Shown one piece after another: positions 16,726 through 25,903 of a stretch of DNA of 32,571 nt. The DNA lies in NCBI GenBank assembly GCA_030827165.1, contig JAURFB010000025.1:1-32571 (forward strand), written 5' to 3'. The DNA is from Marivivens sp. (lineage in GTDB: Bacteria; Pseudomonadota; Alphaproteobacteria; Rhodobacterales; Rhodobacteraceae). The position numbers were made by a program, and so were the translations under genes. The notes beneath the pieces are model-generated. The model made no database searches. It was not told where the DNA came from and was given only the letters and a program-made list of their open reading frames with translations. Each line of letters starts with the position of its first letter. Position 1 is the stretch's first letter.

Positions 16726-19152
16726 ATGGCCCAACCCCTTCCCATCGACGGCGCCCTCGCCCCGCTGATCGCCGCTCTCAAGTCGCGCGGGATGGCAGTC
16801 CTTCAGGCACCTCCCGGCGCGGGCAAGACCACACGGGTGCCGATCGCCCTCCTCCAGTCGTGCCTTGCCAGCGGCAAGATCCTTATGCTCGAGCCTCGCC
16901 GCCTCGCCACGCGGGCGGCTGCAGAGCGTTTGGCCGAGGAGTTGGGCGAGGCTACGGGGCAAACCGTCGGCTACCGGATGCGCGGCGAGGCCAAGGTCTC
17001 CAAATCCACCCGCATCGAGGTCGTCACCGAAGGCATCCTTACGCGGATGATCCAGTCCGACCCCGAACTCGCTGGCATCGGCGCGGTAATCTTCGATGAA
17101 TTCCACGAGCGCAGCCTCAACGCCGATCTCGGCCTCGCCCTCGCGCTCGAAATTCGCGCCGCCCTCCGCCCTGACCTGCTAATCCTCGCCATGTCCGCCA
17201 CGCTCGACGCCGAGCCGGTGGGCGCCCTGATGGGCGATGCCCCAGTCATCACCTCCGGGGGCCGCTCCTTCCCGGTCGAAACCCTCCACCTCGACAAACC
17301 CCTGCCACGCGATGCCCGCCTGCCCGAAGCGACTGCGTCGCTCATCGAACAGGCTGTCGCCGAGACTGAGGGCGGCATCCTCGTCTTCCTCCCCGGCGAG
17401 GGCGAGATCCAACGTACCGAGGCGCTCCTAAAGGGCCGCCTGCCCGAGGATTGCGAGATCCGCCCCCTCTACGGCGCCCTGCCCTTCACCGCCCAGCGCG
17501 CGGCGATTGCCCCCGTCCCAAAGGGCCGCAAGGTCGTCCTCTCCACCGCCATCGCCGAGACCTCGCTCACCATCGAGGATATCCGCGTCGTGATCGACGC
17601 CGGCCGCGCCCGTCGCGCCCGCTATGATCCCGGCTCCGGCATGTCGCGCCTCGTGACCGAACGCGTCACCCGCGCCGAGGCAACCCAGCGCGCGGGCCGC
17701 GCAGGCCGTGTGGCAGCAGGGCGCTGCTACAGGCTCTGGACCCGCGGTGAGGAAGGCGCACTTGCTGCCTTCCCCCCACCCGAGATCGCCACCGCCGACC
17801 TCGCCCCCCTGGCGCTCGAACTGGCGCTCTGGGGCAGCGACGACCTCGCCTTCCTCACCCCGCCGCCCGAAGGCGCACTCGCCGAGGCGCGGGCGCTTCT
17901 GGCCGACCTCGGTGCGCTCGACGACAAAGGCCTGATCACCGCCCATGGCCGCGAACTGGCCGCCCTTCCGCTGCATCCGCGCCTCGGGCATATGCTCCTC
18001 AAGGCCGGCAAAGGCGCTGCGCCGGTGGCCGCGCTACTTGGCGAGCGTGATCTTCTGTACGGCGCTCCCGCCGACCTCGGTTTGCGGCTCAAAGCGCTCA
18101 CCGGGCGCTATGACGGGCCGGGGGCGGTCAGCCATCCGGTCAAAGAGCGGGTAAAGGCCGAGGCCAATCGGCTGGAGGCGAGCCTGCCCGACCGGTCCGC
18201 GATAGACCTCGCCGAAATGGTAGCGCTGGCCTACCCCGACCGCATCGGCCAGCGCCGCCCCGGCGACCAGCCGCGCTATCTTCTCTCGGGCGGCAAGGGC
18301 GCAATCCTCGATGCCGCCGACCCGCTCGCCGGTCAGCCCTTCCTCGTCGCCACCGACCTCGACGGCGATCCCCGCGAAGCGAAGATCCGCCTTGCCGCGC
18401 CGATCTCCGAGGCCCAGATCCGCGCCGTGCTGGCCGATCGGATCACCGAAGAGACCTCCTGCCAGTGGTCCAAGCGCGACCGCCGCGTTCTGGCGCGGCG
18501 GCAGGAGCGTTTGGGCGCGATTGCCCTGAGCGACCGGCCGTGGCTTGAGGCTCCGTCCGAAGCCTTCGCCCAAGCCATGTGCGAGGGGGTGCACGATCTT
18601 GGGTTGCGGCTTGAAGGAGCGGCGGCGCGGTTTAGGGCGCGTGTCGAGCTTGTCCGCGCGGGCGGAGCGGATTTGCCGGATATGACAGATGCGGCGCTGC
18701 TCGACACCCTTGAAGATTGGCTCCTGCCGCATCTTCAGGGCGTCAAGATCGCCGAGGACTGGAAGCGCTTCAACCCGCTTGAGGCCCTACGGGCCATGCT
18801 CGACTGGAATGAAATGCAGGCGCTCGACGCCGCAGCGCCGGCGCATTTCGAAACGCCCCTCGGCCGCCGCATTGCCATCGACTATGACGGCGAGACGCCG
18901 AAGATCACCCTGCGCCTGCAAGAGATGTTCGGCGTCACCCGCCACCCGATGATCGGCAAAACGCCCCTGCGGGTCACGCTCCTCTCACCCGGCGGCAAGC
19001 CGGTGCAGACGACAACCGATATTCCCGGCTTCTGGGCCTCGTCCTATGCGGACGTCCGCAAGGACATGCGCGGCCGCTATCCGCGCCACCCCTGGCCCGA
19101 AGACCCGACCGTGGCGGAACCGACCCTGCGCGCCAAGCCGCGGGACACCTAG
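16726..19152 (+). CDS. hrpB: ATP-dependent helicase HrpB
   Basis: An 808-aa DEAH-box helicase. Walker A is GAGKTT at residues 31-36, motif II is DEFHER at 124-129 (the HrpB variant of DEAH), and motif III SAT is at 157-159. Motif V (STAIAETSLTI) and motif VI (QRAGRAGRVAAGRCYRLW) follow, then the helicase-associated domain and the HrpB-specific C-terminus with GFWASSYADVRKDMRGRYP. The length matches the family (about 810-830 aa). The biological role of HrpB is poorly defined. AAGAGG precedes the ATG, which lies just after repeat copy A. Its TAG stop shares the tetranucleotide CTAG with the convergent DUF1993 gene. Confidence 0.96.
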   Translation: MAQPLPIDGALAPLIAALKSRGMAVLQAPPGAGKTTRVPIALLQSCLASGKILMLEPRRLATRAAAERLAEELGEATGQTVGYRMRGEAKVSKSTRIEVVTEGILTRMIQSDPELAGIGAVIFDEFHERSLNADLGLALALEIRAALRPDLLILAMSATLDAEPVGALMGDAPVITSGGRSFPVETLHLDKPLPRDARLPEATASLIEQAVAETEGGILVFLPGEGEIQRTEALLKGRLPEDCEIRPLYGALPFTAQRAAIAPVPKGRKVVLSTAIAETSLTIEDIRVVIDAGRARRARYDPGSGMSRLVTERVTRAEATQRAGRAGRVAAGRCYRLWTRGEEGALAAFPPPEIATADLAPLALELALWGSDDLAFLTPPPEGALAEARALLADLGALDDKGLITAHGRELAALPLHPRLGHMLLKAGKGAAPVAALLGERDLLYGAPADLGLRLKALTGRYDGPGAVSHPVKERVKAEANRLEASLPDRSAIDLAEMVALAYPDRIGQRRPGDQPRYLLSGGKGAILDAADPLAGQPFLVATDLDGDPREAKIRLAAPISEAQIRAVLADRITEETSCQWSKRDRRVLARRQERLGAIALSDRPWLEAPSEAFAQAMCEGVHDLGLRLEGAAARFRARVELVRAGGADLPDMTDAALLDTLEDWLLPHLQGVKIAEDWKRFNPLEALRAMLDWNEMQALDAAAPAHFETPLGRRIAIDYDGETPKITLRLQEMFGVTRHPMIGKTPLRVTLLSPGGKPVQTTTDIPGFWASSYADVRKDMRGRYPRHPWPEDPTVAEPTLRAKPRDT

Positions 19153-19640
19153 ACACCCATGTAATCTCGCTTGCCCAAGGGCACGCCGTTGTGACGCAGG
19201 ATGTCGTAGGCGGTGGTCAGGTGAAAATAGAACTGCGGCATCGAATAGAGGGTCGCCATTTCGAGGCCGTTGAGGGTCATGTCTCCCGCCCTTTGCTTGA
19301 GAACGAGCGAACGGGTCTCGGCGCCGGCGAGGCGTTCGGGCGCGTAGCCTTCGACATAGGCTTTGACCTTGGCGATGCGCGCTTGCAGCTCGGCAAAGCT
19401 CGTTTCGGTATCGGGAAACGAGGGCATCTCCTCGACGCAAAGCCGCGCCGGCAGGCGGGCGGCAAAATCGCAGGTCAGCTGCACTTGGCGCGTGAAGCTG
19501 AGCATATCGGGGAAGAGGCGGAAATCGAGGATCGCCTCGGGTTTGATATTATGCTCGGCGCAATGCGCCTCGGCCTTGGTCAGAAGGCCCGAAAGGGCCG
19601 AAAGGCCGCGCATCAGCGGTGGGATCACATAGTCGTACAT
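19149..19640 (-). CDS. DUF1993 family protein
   Basis: A 163-aa protein beginning MYDYVIPPLMRGLSALSGLL with the family blocks LFPDMLSFTRQVQLTCDFA, FPDTETSFAELQARI and, near the end, FYFHLTTAYDILRHNGVPLG followed by KRDYMG. DUF1993 is a four-helix DinB-like domain of unknown biochemical role. The chosen ATG has GGGAGAG upstream; an open frame 28 codons longer is not supported. The stop codon overlaps the convergent hrpB stop within CTAG. It starts about 100 nt downstream of the argF stop. Confidence 0.88.
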   Translation of the reverse strand: MYDYVIPPLMRGLSALSGLLTKAEAHCAEHNIKPEAILDFRLFPDMLSFTRQVQLTCDFAARLPARLCVEEMPSFPDTETSFAELQARIAKVKAYVEGYAPERLAGAETRSLVLKQRAGDMTLNGLEMATLYSMPQFYFHLTTAYDILRHNGVPLGKRDYMGV

Positions 19641-19739
19641 GAGGAACTCTCCCGAGGAATCACGGGCGGCTTGCAGGCCGCCTTCACGGACAGAGCCTAG
19701 CGCAATTCCTTTGGAAGTGAGCACGATTTCTCGCGGGTG

Positions 19740-20666
19740 TCAGACCCCGAGGCACCAGCGCATGATCGCCTTCTGGGCGTGGAGGCGGTTTTCGGCCTCG
19801 TCCCAGATCACCGAATGCGGGCCGTCCATGACCGATGAGGTGGCCTCGTCGTCGCGGTGGGCAGGCAAGCAGTGCATGAAGAGGCTGTCGTCCTTGGCCT
19901 GCGCCATGAGGGCGTCGTTCACCTGATAGCCGCGCAGTTGGTTGTGGCGGCGTTCGCGGGCGGATTGCGGATCGTGCATCGAGACCCAGGTGTCGGTGAC
20001 GACGAGATCGGCGCCCGCGACCGCCTTGGCGGGATCGCGCTCGATGACGATGTTCGAGCCCTTGGCGCGGGCCTCCTGCACGAAGCCCATCTCGGGATCG
20101 AGCGTTTCGGGGCCGGTGAATGTCAGATCGAAGCCGAGCTGGCCCGCGGCATGGATGAAGGAGGCGCAGACATTGTTGCCGTCGCCCGACCAGACCACCT
20201 TCTTGCCGGCGATCGGGCCGCGGTGTTCCTCATAGGTCATGACATCGGCCATGATCTGGCAGGGGTGCGAGCGGTTGGTGAGGCCGTTGATCACCGGCAC
20301 GGTGGCGTATTCCGCCATGTCGAGGAGGGTCTGTTCCTCGAAGGTGCGGATCATGATGAGATCGACATAGCGGCTGAGGACGCGGGCGGTATCGGCGATG
20401 GTCTCGCCGTGGCCGAGCTGCATGTCGGCGCCGGAGAGGACCATAGTCTCGCCGCCGAGCTGGCGGACGCCCACGTCGAAGGAAACCCGGGTGCGGGTCG
20501 AGGGCTTTTCGAAGATCAGCGCGACCATATGGCCCTTGAGCGGCTGGTCGTCGTCGGGCGTGCCTTTGGGGAGGCCGAGGCGGGCGGTTTTCATCGCCTG
20601 CGCTGTGTCCAGGATCTGCCGCAGGTCGGCGGGGCTGGTTTTGTTGATATCGAGGAAATGGTTCAT
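19740..20666 (-). CDS. argF: Ornithine carbamoyltransferase
   Basis: A 308-aa enzyme that makes citrulline from ornithine and carbamoyl phosphate in arginine biosynthesis. The carbamoyl-phosphate site STRTR is at residues 56-60 ([15 protein letters not shown]). The segments [17 protein letters not shown] and [13 protein letters not shown] are typical, and the ornithine-site motif [11 protein letters not shown] is near the C-terminus. The start [15 protein letters not shown] matches family N-termini; the open frame continues upstream through repeat copy B but that part is not protein-like. It follows argD by 82 nt in the same direction, so the two are probably cotranscribed, with the repeat in the spacer. 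Confidence 0.97.
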   Translation of the reverse strand: MNHFLDINKTSPADLRQILDTAQAMKTARLGLPKGTPDDDQPLKGHMVALIFEKPSTRTRVSFDVGVRQLGGETMVLSGADMQLGHGETIADTARVLSRYVDLIMIRTFEEQTLLDMAEYATVPVINGLTNRSHPCQIMADVMTYEEHRGPIAGKKVVWSGDGNNVCASFIHAAGQLGFDLTFTGPETLDPEMGFVQEARAKGSNIVIERDPAKAVAGADLVVTDTWVSMHDPQSARERRHNQLRGYQVNDALMAQAKDDSLFMHCLPAHRDDEATSSVMDGPHSVIWDEAENRLHAQKAIMRWCLGV

Positions 20667-20693
20667 GTCGGTCGCTTTCTGGGAGAGGCTGGA

Positions 20694-20747
20694 GGGGGCT
20701 CTGCCCCCCGGCCTTCGGCCCCCCCGGAGTATTTTCAGCCAAAAGAA
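20694..20747 (-). repeat. Dispersed GC-hairpin repeat, copy B (argD-argF spacer)
   Basis: Read on the minus strand: TTCTTTTGGCTGAAAATACT, CCGGGGG, a GGCC-GAA-GGCC stem, then GGGGGC-AGA-GCCCCC. It begins one nucleotide after the argD TGA stop and lies about 28 nt before the argF start. Same order and orientation relative to the upstream gene as copy C after rimO. Confidence 0.8.
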
Positions 20748-20748
20748 A

Positions 20749-21918
20749 TCAGAAGGTGGACGCCGCCTTGTCGAGGCGGGCGATGGCATCGGTGATATCG
20801 GCATCGGGGATGTTGAGGGCGGGCAGGAGCCGGATAACGTTGTTGGCGGCGGGCACGGTGAGGACTTCGGCGGCGTAGCCTGCCTTGATCATGTCGGTGT
20901 TGGGCACCTTGCATTTGATGCCGAGCATCAGGCCCACGCCGGTGACGCTGTCGAAGACATCGGGGTGCGTGGCCACGAGGGCTTCGAGGCGCTGGCGGAA
21001 GATGCCGGCCTTGCGGTTCACGTCGGCGAGGAAGGCGTCGTCGGCCACGAGGTCCATCACGCGGCCGCCGACGGCGCAGGCGAGCGGGTTGCCGCCATAG
21101 GTCGAGCCGTGGGAGCCTGCGGTCATGCCGGAGGCGGCGTCTTCGGTGGCGAGGACCGCGCCGAGGGGGAAGCCGCCACCGATGCCCTTGGCGACCATCA
21201 TGATATCGGGGGTGACGCCGGCCCATTCATGTGCGAAGAGCTTGCCGGTGCGGCCCATGCCGCATTGGACCTCGTCGAGGATCAGGTGAATGCCGTTCGT
21301 GTCGCAGAGGTCACGCAGGCCCTTGAGGCATTGGTCGGGCAGCGGGCGGATGCCGCCTTCGCCCTGCACCGGCTCGATCAGGATGGCGGCGACATCGGGC
21401 TGGGCCGCGGCCTCGCGCAGCGCGTCATGGTCGCCCCAGGCGAGGTGGACGAAGCCCGGCAGGAGGGGACCGAAGCCTTTGGTCATTTTCTCCGATCCGG
21501 CGGCGGCGATGCCGGCCGAGGAGCGGCCGTGGAACGACCCTTCGAACGTGATGATCCTGACCCGCTCGGGGTGGCCCTTCTCGTAGTGATACTTGCGCGT
21601 CATCTTGACGGCGAGTTCGCAGGCCTCGGTGCCGGAGTTGGTGAAGAACGCGGTATCGGCAAAGGTCGCCTCGACCAGCTTGTCGGCCAGCGCCTGCTGG
21701 GCCGGAATCTGATAGAGGTTGGAAGTATGCCAGAGCGCGTTGGCCTGCTCGGTCAGCGTCTTGACCAGCTCGGGATTGGCATGCCCCAGCGCATTCACCG
21801 CGATACCCGCGCCGAGATCGAGAAACCGTCGGCCGTCTGCCTCGATCAACCAGGAGCCGATCCCTTTGACGAAGGTCAAGGGCGCGCGGTTATAGGTCGG
21901 CAGCAGCGAGGGGATCAT
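20749..21918 (-). CDS. argD: Acetylornithine aminotransferase
   Basis: A 389-aa class-III PLP aminotransferase that makes N-acetylornithine from the semialdehyde, and in many bacteria also serves in lysine synthesis. It shows [20 protein letters not shown], the PLP phosphate region [16 protein letters not shown], the aspartate in [20 protein letters not shown], and the Schiff-base lysine in [15 protein letters not shown]. The N-terminus [19 protein letters not shown] is typical of ArgD. The ATG at 21918 has AAGGA about 7 nt upstream; a GTG at 21921 is one codon further out. argF follows downstream, matching the usual alphaproteobacterial argD-argF pair. Confidence 0.96.
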   Translation of the reverse strand: MIPSLLPTYNRAPLTFVKGIGSWLIEADGRRFLDLGAGIAVNALGHANPELVKTLTEQANALWHTSNLYQIPAQQALADKLVEATFADTAFFTNSGTEACELAVKMTRKYHYEKGHPERVRIITFEGSFHGRSSAGIAAAGSEKMTKGFGPLLPGFVHLAWGDHDALREAAAQPDVAAILIEPVQGEGGIRPLPDQCLKGLRDLCDTNGIHLILDEVQCGMGRTGKLFAHEWAGVTPDIMMVAKGIGGGFPLGAVLATEDAASGMTAGSHGSTYGGNPLACAVGGRVMDLVADDAFLADVNRKAGIFRQRLEALVATHPDVFDSVTGVGLMLGIKCKVPNTDMIKAGYAAEVLTVPAANNVIRLLPALNIPDADITDAIARLDKAASTF

Positions 21919-22105
21919 CACATGGTCCTTCTTGGTGAAGCCCGATAGGTGCCGCAGGGGCAGGGGCGAGTCAATTCAATTGGGAGGACAGACGAGGCGC
22001 AAAGCGTCGCGCCCGCGGATCAGCGGGTGCTTCGGAGGTCGAATCGGCGGCCTTTGTGCGTCATGGGGATCGTTTACGCGATCCGCGCCGGCAAGAAAAG
22101 TCGGC

Positions 22106-22909
22106 CTAGGGTTTTAGGCGATAGCCGATGCGGAACCAGCGCCAGCAGAGCACCAGAACGGCCAGCGCCGCGCCTGAGGCGATGGTGATGCCAAGCGCGG
22201 GCGCGCTGTCGGAGACGCCGATCATGCCGTAGCGGACGCCGTCGATGATATAGAAGAAAGGATTGGCGTGGCTCATCGTCTGCATCGGGGCCGGCAGGGC
22301 CGTGATGGAATAGAAGGTGCCGGAAAGAAACGACAGGGGCGTGACGACGAAGTTGGTGATCGCCGAGAGCTGATCGAACTTGTTGGCGAAGATTGCAGCA
22401 ACGATACCGAGCGCACCCATGAAGACCGAGCCGGCGACGACAAAGGCCAGCGTCCAGAGCGGATGGGCGATGCCGACGCCAAGGAAGGCCCAGGCGCCAA
22501 GGGCAATCACCACCGCAACGATCATGCCACGGGCCACGGCGCCGGCAATATAGCCGGCCACCAGCTCGAGCGGGCTGAGAGGCGGCATCAGCGTGTCGAC
22601 GATATTGCCCTGCACCTTGGCCGAGGTCAGGGAGGAGGAGGTATTGGCGAAGGCATTTTGGATCACCGTCATCGTCAGGATGCCGGGGGCGAGGAAATGC
22701 ATGAACGGCACGCCCATCACATCGCCCCGGCCCCTGCCGATGGCGATGGTGAAAATCAGAAGGAAAAGCCCCGCGTTGATGAGCGGCGCCATGATCGTCT
22801 GGCTCCAGACATTCAAAAAGCGCATCACCTCGCGGCGCGCCAGAGTATATGTGCCAAGCCAGTTGACCCGACCGAACCGGCGGACGCCCATCCCCTGCGC
22901 TGTGTTCAT
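22106..22909 (-). CDS. ABC-2 type transporter permease
   Basis: A 267-aa membrane protein with six predicted helices, of the ABC-2 permease family that includes the YadH and NodJ/DrrB-like exporters. Recognisable segments are the amphipathic N-terminus WLGTYTLARREVMRFLNVW, the MAPLINAGLFLLIFTIAIG helix, the conserved LAPGILTMTVIQNAFANTSS and, near the end, PLSFLSGTFYSI and PFFYIIDGVRYGMIG. A strong AAGGAG lies 7 nt before the ATG. The substrate is unknown. No ATP-binding partner lies next to it in this window, so it must be encoded elsewhere. It is divergent from gcrA across 135 nt and is followed by argD about 185 nt downstream. Confidence 0.9.
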   Translation of the reverse strand: MNTAQGMGVRRFGRVNWLGTYTLARREVMRFLNVWSQTIMAPLINAGLFLLIFTIAIGRGRGDVMGVPFMHFLAPGILTMTVIQNAFANTSSSLTSAKVQGNIVDTLMPPLSPLELVAGYIAGAVARGMIVAVVIALGAWAFLGVGIAHPLWTLAFVVAGSVFMGALGIVAAIFANKFDQLSAITNFVVTPLSFLSGTFYSITALPAPMQTMSHANPFFYIIDGVRYGMIGVSDSAPALGITIASGAALAVLVLCWRWFRIGYRLKP

Positions 22910-23044
22910 CTGCCCACTCCTTCGGTTCACAAAACGAATCGACCGCTTGTATCCCGCGTTCCCATGCTTAGAATAGGGGGCTGACCCGAGTACTTGGCCG
23001 GATACGCCCCAGTTGGCCCCGCCCTTTAGCCGAAGGAATGTAGG

Positions 23045-23659
23045 ATGTCGTGGACCGACGAGCGCGTCGAGCTCTTGAAGAAGATGTGGACCGAAGGCCA
23101 ATCGGCCAGCCAGATCGCCAAGGAACTTGGCGGCGTGACCCGCAATGCGGTGATCGGCAAGGTGCATCGCCTTGGCCTGTCGAACCGCGCCGGCGCAAGC
23201 GCCGCGCCCTCGGATCCGGCCGCCAGCGCCACCAAGCCTGTGGCCAAGGACAAGCCGGCCGCCCCGTCCGCACCCAAGGCCGCGCGCCCCGAGCCGAAGG
23301 CCGCCGCCAAAGAAAAGCCTGCCGCAAATGCCGAAAGCCCCGCGGTCGAGACCGACGCCATCCCGATGAGCGCCGCGCGCCGCGCCATCATCCCGGCCGG
23401 CCAACCGCTGCCGCCGCAGCCCTCGGCCAACGAGATCAGCCCCGAAGCGCTTGCCAAGGTCTCCGAGGTGGAAAAGACCGCCAAGAAGCTGACGCTCATG
23501 GAGCTCACCGAGAAAACCTGCAAATGGCCCGTGGGCGATCCGGCGACCGACAATTTCTGGTTTTGCGGGCTGCCCGTGCAACAGGGCAAGCCCTATTGCG
23601 AGGCCCATGTCGGCGTGGCCTTCCAGCCGATGAGCGCCCGCCGCGACCGGCGGCGTTGA
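23045..23659 (+). CDS. gcrA: GcrA cell cycle regulator
   Basis: A 204-aa protein with the unmistakable GcrA N-terminus [20 protein letters not shown] and [20 protein letters not shown], a helix-turn-helix that contacts GANTC-methylated DNA. The C-terminal sigma-70-binding part has four cysteines ([23 protein letters not shown]). Between them lies a low-complexity Ala/Pro/Lys linker of about 90 residues, variable in the family. GcrA works with CcrM methylation to time cell-cycle genes in alphaproteobacteria. One GAATC site (22936-22940) lies in the divergent spacer, about 105 nt upstream of the ATG; whether it matters is unknown. rimO follows after 20 nt and may be cotranscribed. Confidence 0.96.
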   Translation: MSWTDERVELLKKMWTEGQSASQIAKELGGVTRNAVIGKVHRLGLSNRAGASAAPSDPAASATKPVAKDKPAAPSAPKAARPEPKAAAKEKPAANAESPAVETDAIPMSAARRAIIPAGQPLPPQPSANEISPEALAKVSEVEKTAKKLTLMELTEKTCKWPVGDPATDNFWFCGLPVQQGKPYCEAHVGVAFQPMSARRDRRR

Positions 23660-23679
23660 GAAGGCGGGCTTTCGCCCCC

Positions 23680-25056
23680 ATGTCGCAGAACCCGCCCAAC
23701 CTCCGCCCCGACCTTGCGCCGCGCGCGCTGATCTCCGATTCCCCGCGCCCCGGACAGCCGACCATCGGCATGGTTTCGCTCGGCTGCCCCAAGGCACTTG
23801 TCGACAGCGAACGCATCCTGACGCGCCTGCGCGCCGAGGGCTATGCGATCTCGCCCGATTACGCGGGCGCTGATGCGGTGATCGTCAACACCTGCGGGTT
23901 TCTGGATAGCGCCAAGGCCGAAAGCCTTGAAGCCATCGGCGAGGCGCTGGCGGAAAACGGCAAGGTGATCGTCACCGGCTGCCTCGGTGCCGAGCCCGAG
24001 TTCATCACCGGCGCGCACCCTTCGGTGCTGGCGGTGACAGGCCCCCAGCAATACGAGCAGGTGCTCGATGCCGTGCATGGCGCGGTGCCCCCCAGCCCCG
24101 ATCCGTTCATCGACCTGCTGCCGGCCTCGGGCGTCTCGCTCACGCCGCGGCATTATAGCTATCTCAAGATTTCCGAAGGCTGCAATCACCGCTGCAAGTT
24201 CTGCATCATCCCCGACATGCGCGGCCGTCTGGCAAGCCGCCCCGCCCATGCGGTGATCCGCGAGGCGGAAAAGCTGGTCGAGGCGGGGGTGAAGGAGCTT
24301 CTGGTCATCAGCCAGGATACATCGGCCTATGGCGTTGATATAAAACACAAAGAGGATCGCGGCCACCGCGCCCACATCACCGATCTTGCCCGCGATCTGG
24401 GCTCGCTCGGCGCTTGGGTGCGGCTGCACTATGTCTACCCCTACCCCCACGTGCGAAACCTGATCCCGCTGATGGCCGAAGGGCTGATCCTGCCCTACCT
24501 CGATATTCCCTTCCAGCACGCCCACCCCGAAACGCTGCGGCGCATGGCCCGCCCCGCCGCCGCCGCCAAGACGCTGGACGAAATCGCCGCCTGGCGCCGC
24601 GACTGCCCCGACATCACCCTGCGCTCGACCTTCATCGTCGGCTATCCGGGCGAGACCGAAGAGGAATTCCGGACACTGCTTGACTGGATGGACGAGGCCC
24701 AACTCGATCGCGTCGGCTGCTTCCAATATGAAAACGTCGCAGGCGCCCGCTCCAACGACCTGCCAGATCATGTCCCCGACGAGATCAAGCAAGAGCGCTG
24801 GGATCGCTTTATGGAAAAAGCGCAAGCAATTTCAGAGGCGAAACTTGCCGCAAAGGTTGGAAAACTGATAGACGTGATCATCGACGAGATCGACGAAGAC
24901 GGCATCGCCACCTGCCGCACAAAGGGCGATGCGCCGGAAATCGACGGCAACCTCTTCATCGACGAAGGCACCGAGGGCCTCTCGGTCGGCCAGATCGTCA
25001 CCGTCGAGGTCGACGAGGCGGGGGAGTATGATCTGTGGGGACGGCTCCTCGCCTGA
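23680..25056 (+). CDS. rimO: Ribosomal protein S12 methylthiotransferase RimO
   Basis: A 458-aa radical-SAM enzyme that adds a methylthio group to an aspartate of ribosomal protein S12. The N-terminal UPF0004 domain has its three cluster cysteines Cys36, Cys72 and Cys101 ([31 protein letters not shown]). The SAM-cluster motif CNHRCKFC gives Cys168, Cys172 and Cys175. The C-terminal TRAM domain (roughly residues 395-458) completes the architecture. [13 protein letters not shown] distinguishes RimO from MiaB. The ATG at 23680 was chosen; the open frame extends 210 codons upstream in another frame of gcrA without meaning. Repeat copy C begins 4 nt after the stop. Confidence 0.96.
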   Translation: MSQNPPNLRPDLAPRALISDSPRPGQPTIGMVSLGCPKALVDSERILTRLRAEGYAISPDYAGADAVIVNTCGFLDSAKAESLEAIGEALAENGKVIVTGCLGAEPEFITGAHPSVLAVTGPQQYEQVLDAVHGAVPPSPDPFIDLLPASGVSLTPRHYSYLKISEGCNHRCKFCIIPDMRGRLASRPAHAVIREAEKLVEAGVKELLVISQDTSAYGVDIKHKEDRGHRAHITDLARDLGSLGAWVRLHYVYPYPHVRNLIPLMAEGLILPYLDIPFQHAHPETLRRMARPAAAAKTLDEIAAWRRDCPDITLRSTFIVGYPGETEEEFRTLLDWMDEAQLDRVGCFQYENVAGARSNDLPDHVPDEIKQERWDRFMEKAQAISEAKLAAKVGKLIDVIIDEIDEDGIATCRTKGDAPEIDGNLFIDEGTEGLSVGQIVTVEVDEAGEYDLWGRLLA

Positions 25057-25060
25057 TCCC

Positions 25061-25120
25061 TTCTTTTGGCCCCAAATACTCCGGGGGTGAGGCCCAAAGG
25101 GCCGAGGGGGCAGCGCCCCC
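25061..25120 (+). repeat. Dispersed GC-hairpin repeat, copy C (after rimO)
   Basis: TTCTTTTGGCCCCAAATACT, CCGGGGG, the stem GGCCC-AAA-GGGCC (25091-25103), then GGGGGC-AGC-GCCCCC (25106-25120). Same order, sense and spacing as copies A and B. It begins just after the rimO TGA stop and runs toward a small lipoprotein frame. Confidence 0.8.
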
Positions 25121-25164
25121 TGACAGCGGTTGATTTTTGCGCCAAAGAAGCCAATCATGCCGCC

Positions 25165-25434
25165 ATTAAACGCCTCATCCCCTTTGCCGCCCTTCTCCTC
25201 CTCACCGCCTGCGCCACGGCGCCATTGGCGATCGAAGGCTCGCGCGGGTTCTTCTGGGGGTTCTTCGATGGCGCGGTTGCGCCCATCGCCTTCATCATCA
25301 GCTGGTTTTCGGATCAGGTCGGCATCTACGGCGTGCCCAATTCGGGCGGCTGGTATGATTTCGGCTTCCTCTTGGGCCTGACAAGCTGGGCTGGCGGCGG
25401 CGAGGCCGCCCGCAGACGCCGCCGCTGGAACTGA
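25165..25434 (+). CDS. Small lipoprotein, start codon irregular
   Basis: A frame encoding a lipoprotein-like protein of about 89 residues: a short basic head and hydrophobic core (KRLIPFAALLLLTACATAP) with a lipobox LTAC whose cysteine codon is at 25210, followed by GFFWGFFDGAVAPIAFI and, later, YGVPNSGGWYDFGFLLGL. I recall similar short proteins in Rhodobacteraceae but know of no function. No ATG, GTG or TTG stands at the natural start; the codon there is ATT (25165), one base from ATG, giving (M)KRL. In-frame GTG (25087) and TTG (25066) lie inside repeat copy C and would add a long unnatural head. It is either started from ATT, or silenced. Confidence 0.6.
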   Translation: MKRLIPFAALLLLTACATAPLAIEGSRGFFWGFFDGAVAPIAFIISWFSDQVGIYGVPNSGGWYDFGFLLGLTSWAGGGEAARRRRRWN

Positions 25435-25524
25435 GCGGGTAGATTTCCCAAAAAACCACCTGAGACTGCGTTAGAATGCCGCAACCGGGCTCGCTCAAGA
25501 GACCCGGAGACAGGGGGACTATTC

Positions 25525-25902
25525 ATGAATATTTCCAGGAACTTCATATTGGCCGGTGTGGCCTATCTGCTTGTCGGTATCTCGTTCGGCATCTACATGG
25601 GCTCGTCTGGCGATCACAGCTATGCGCCGCTTCACGCCCACATCAACCTGCTCGGCTTCACGCTGATGACCGTGTTTGGCGTGCTCTACCGGGTCTTTCC
25701 CTAAACTGGCCTGTCCAGCCTTGCCCGCGCGCATTTCTGGCTGCATCTGGTCGGCTCGATCCTCATGCTTGGCACGCTTTTTCTGTGGTTCTCCAAGCGC
25801 ATCGGCGAGGAAGCGATGTTTCCGGTCATGCCCATCGCCGAGGTCATGATCTTTGTCGGTATCGTGCTCTACGCCTACAACGTCTTCAAGAACCTGAAGT
25901 AG
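25525..25902 (+). pseudogene. Small oxidase-subunit-like membrane protein with in-frame stop
   Basis: A 125-codon membrane protein frame broken by TAA at 25702-25704 (codon 60). The first part is MNISRNFILAGVAYLLVGIS, then YAPLHAHINLLGFTLMTVFG ending YRVFP; after the stop the same frame continues with SSLARAHFWLHLVGSILMLG and a last helix to a TAG at 25900. Both halves are hydrophobic with four helices in total, and the HAHINLLGF motif resembles small proteins related to cbb3-oxidase subunit I. A single change of AAA or CAA to TAA would explain the break. GGGGG lies before the ATG. It ends 1 nt before the convergent UPF0029 gene. A sequencing error is possible. Confidence 0.8.
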
Positions 25903-25903
25903 A

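Noticed and set aside
20398-21948. A 516-codon open frame on the plus strand
   Set aside because: Antisense to argD and argF, both with complete catalytic motifs; the composition mirrors their third-position bias.
22067-22084. GGATCG/CGATCC hairpin after the ABC permease as a terminator
   Set aside because: The 6-bp stem is not followed by a T-run on the minus strand; too weak to list as a feature.
22910-23797. N-terminal extension of the ABC permease frame
   Set aside because: This part is antisense to gcrA and rimO; the permease has a strong ribosome site and a natural start at 22909.
25525-25902. Programmed stop-codon read-through or recoding at TAA
   Set aside because: No known recoding signal or selenocysteine context is visible, and TAA is the least leaky stop; a mutation is simpler.
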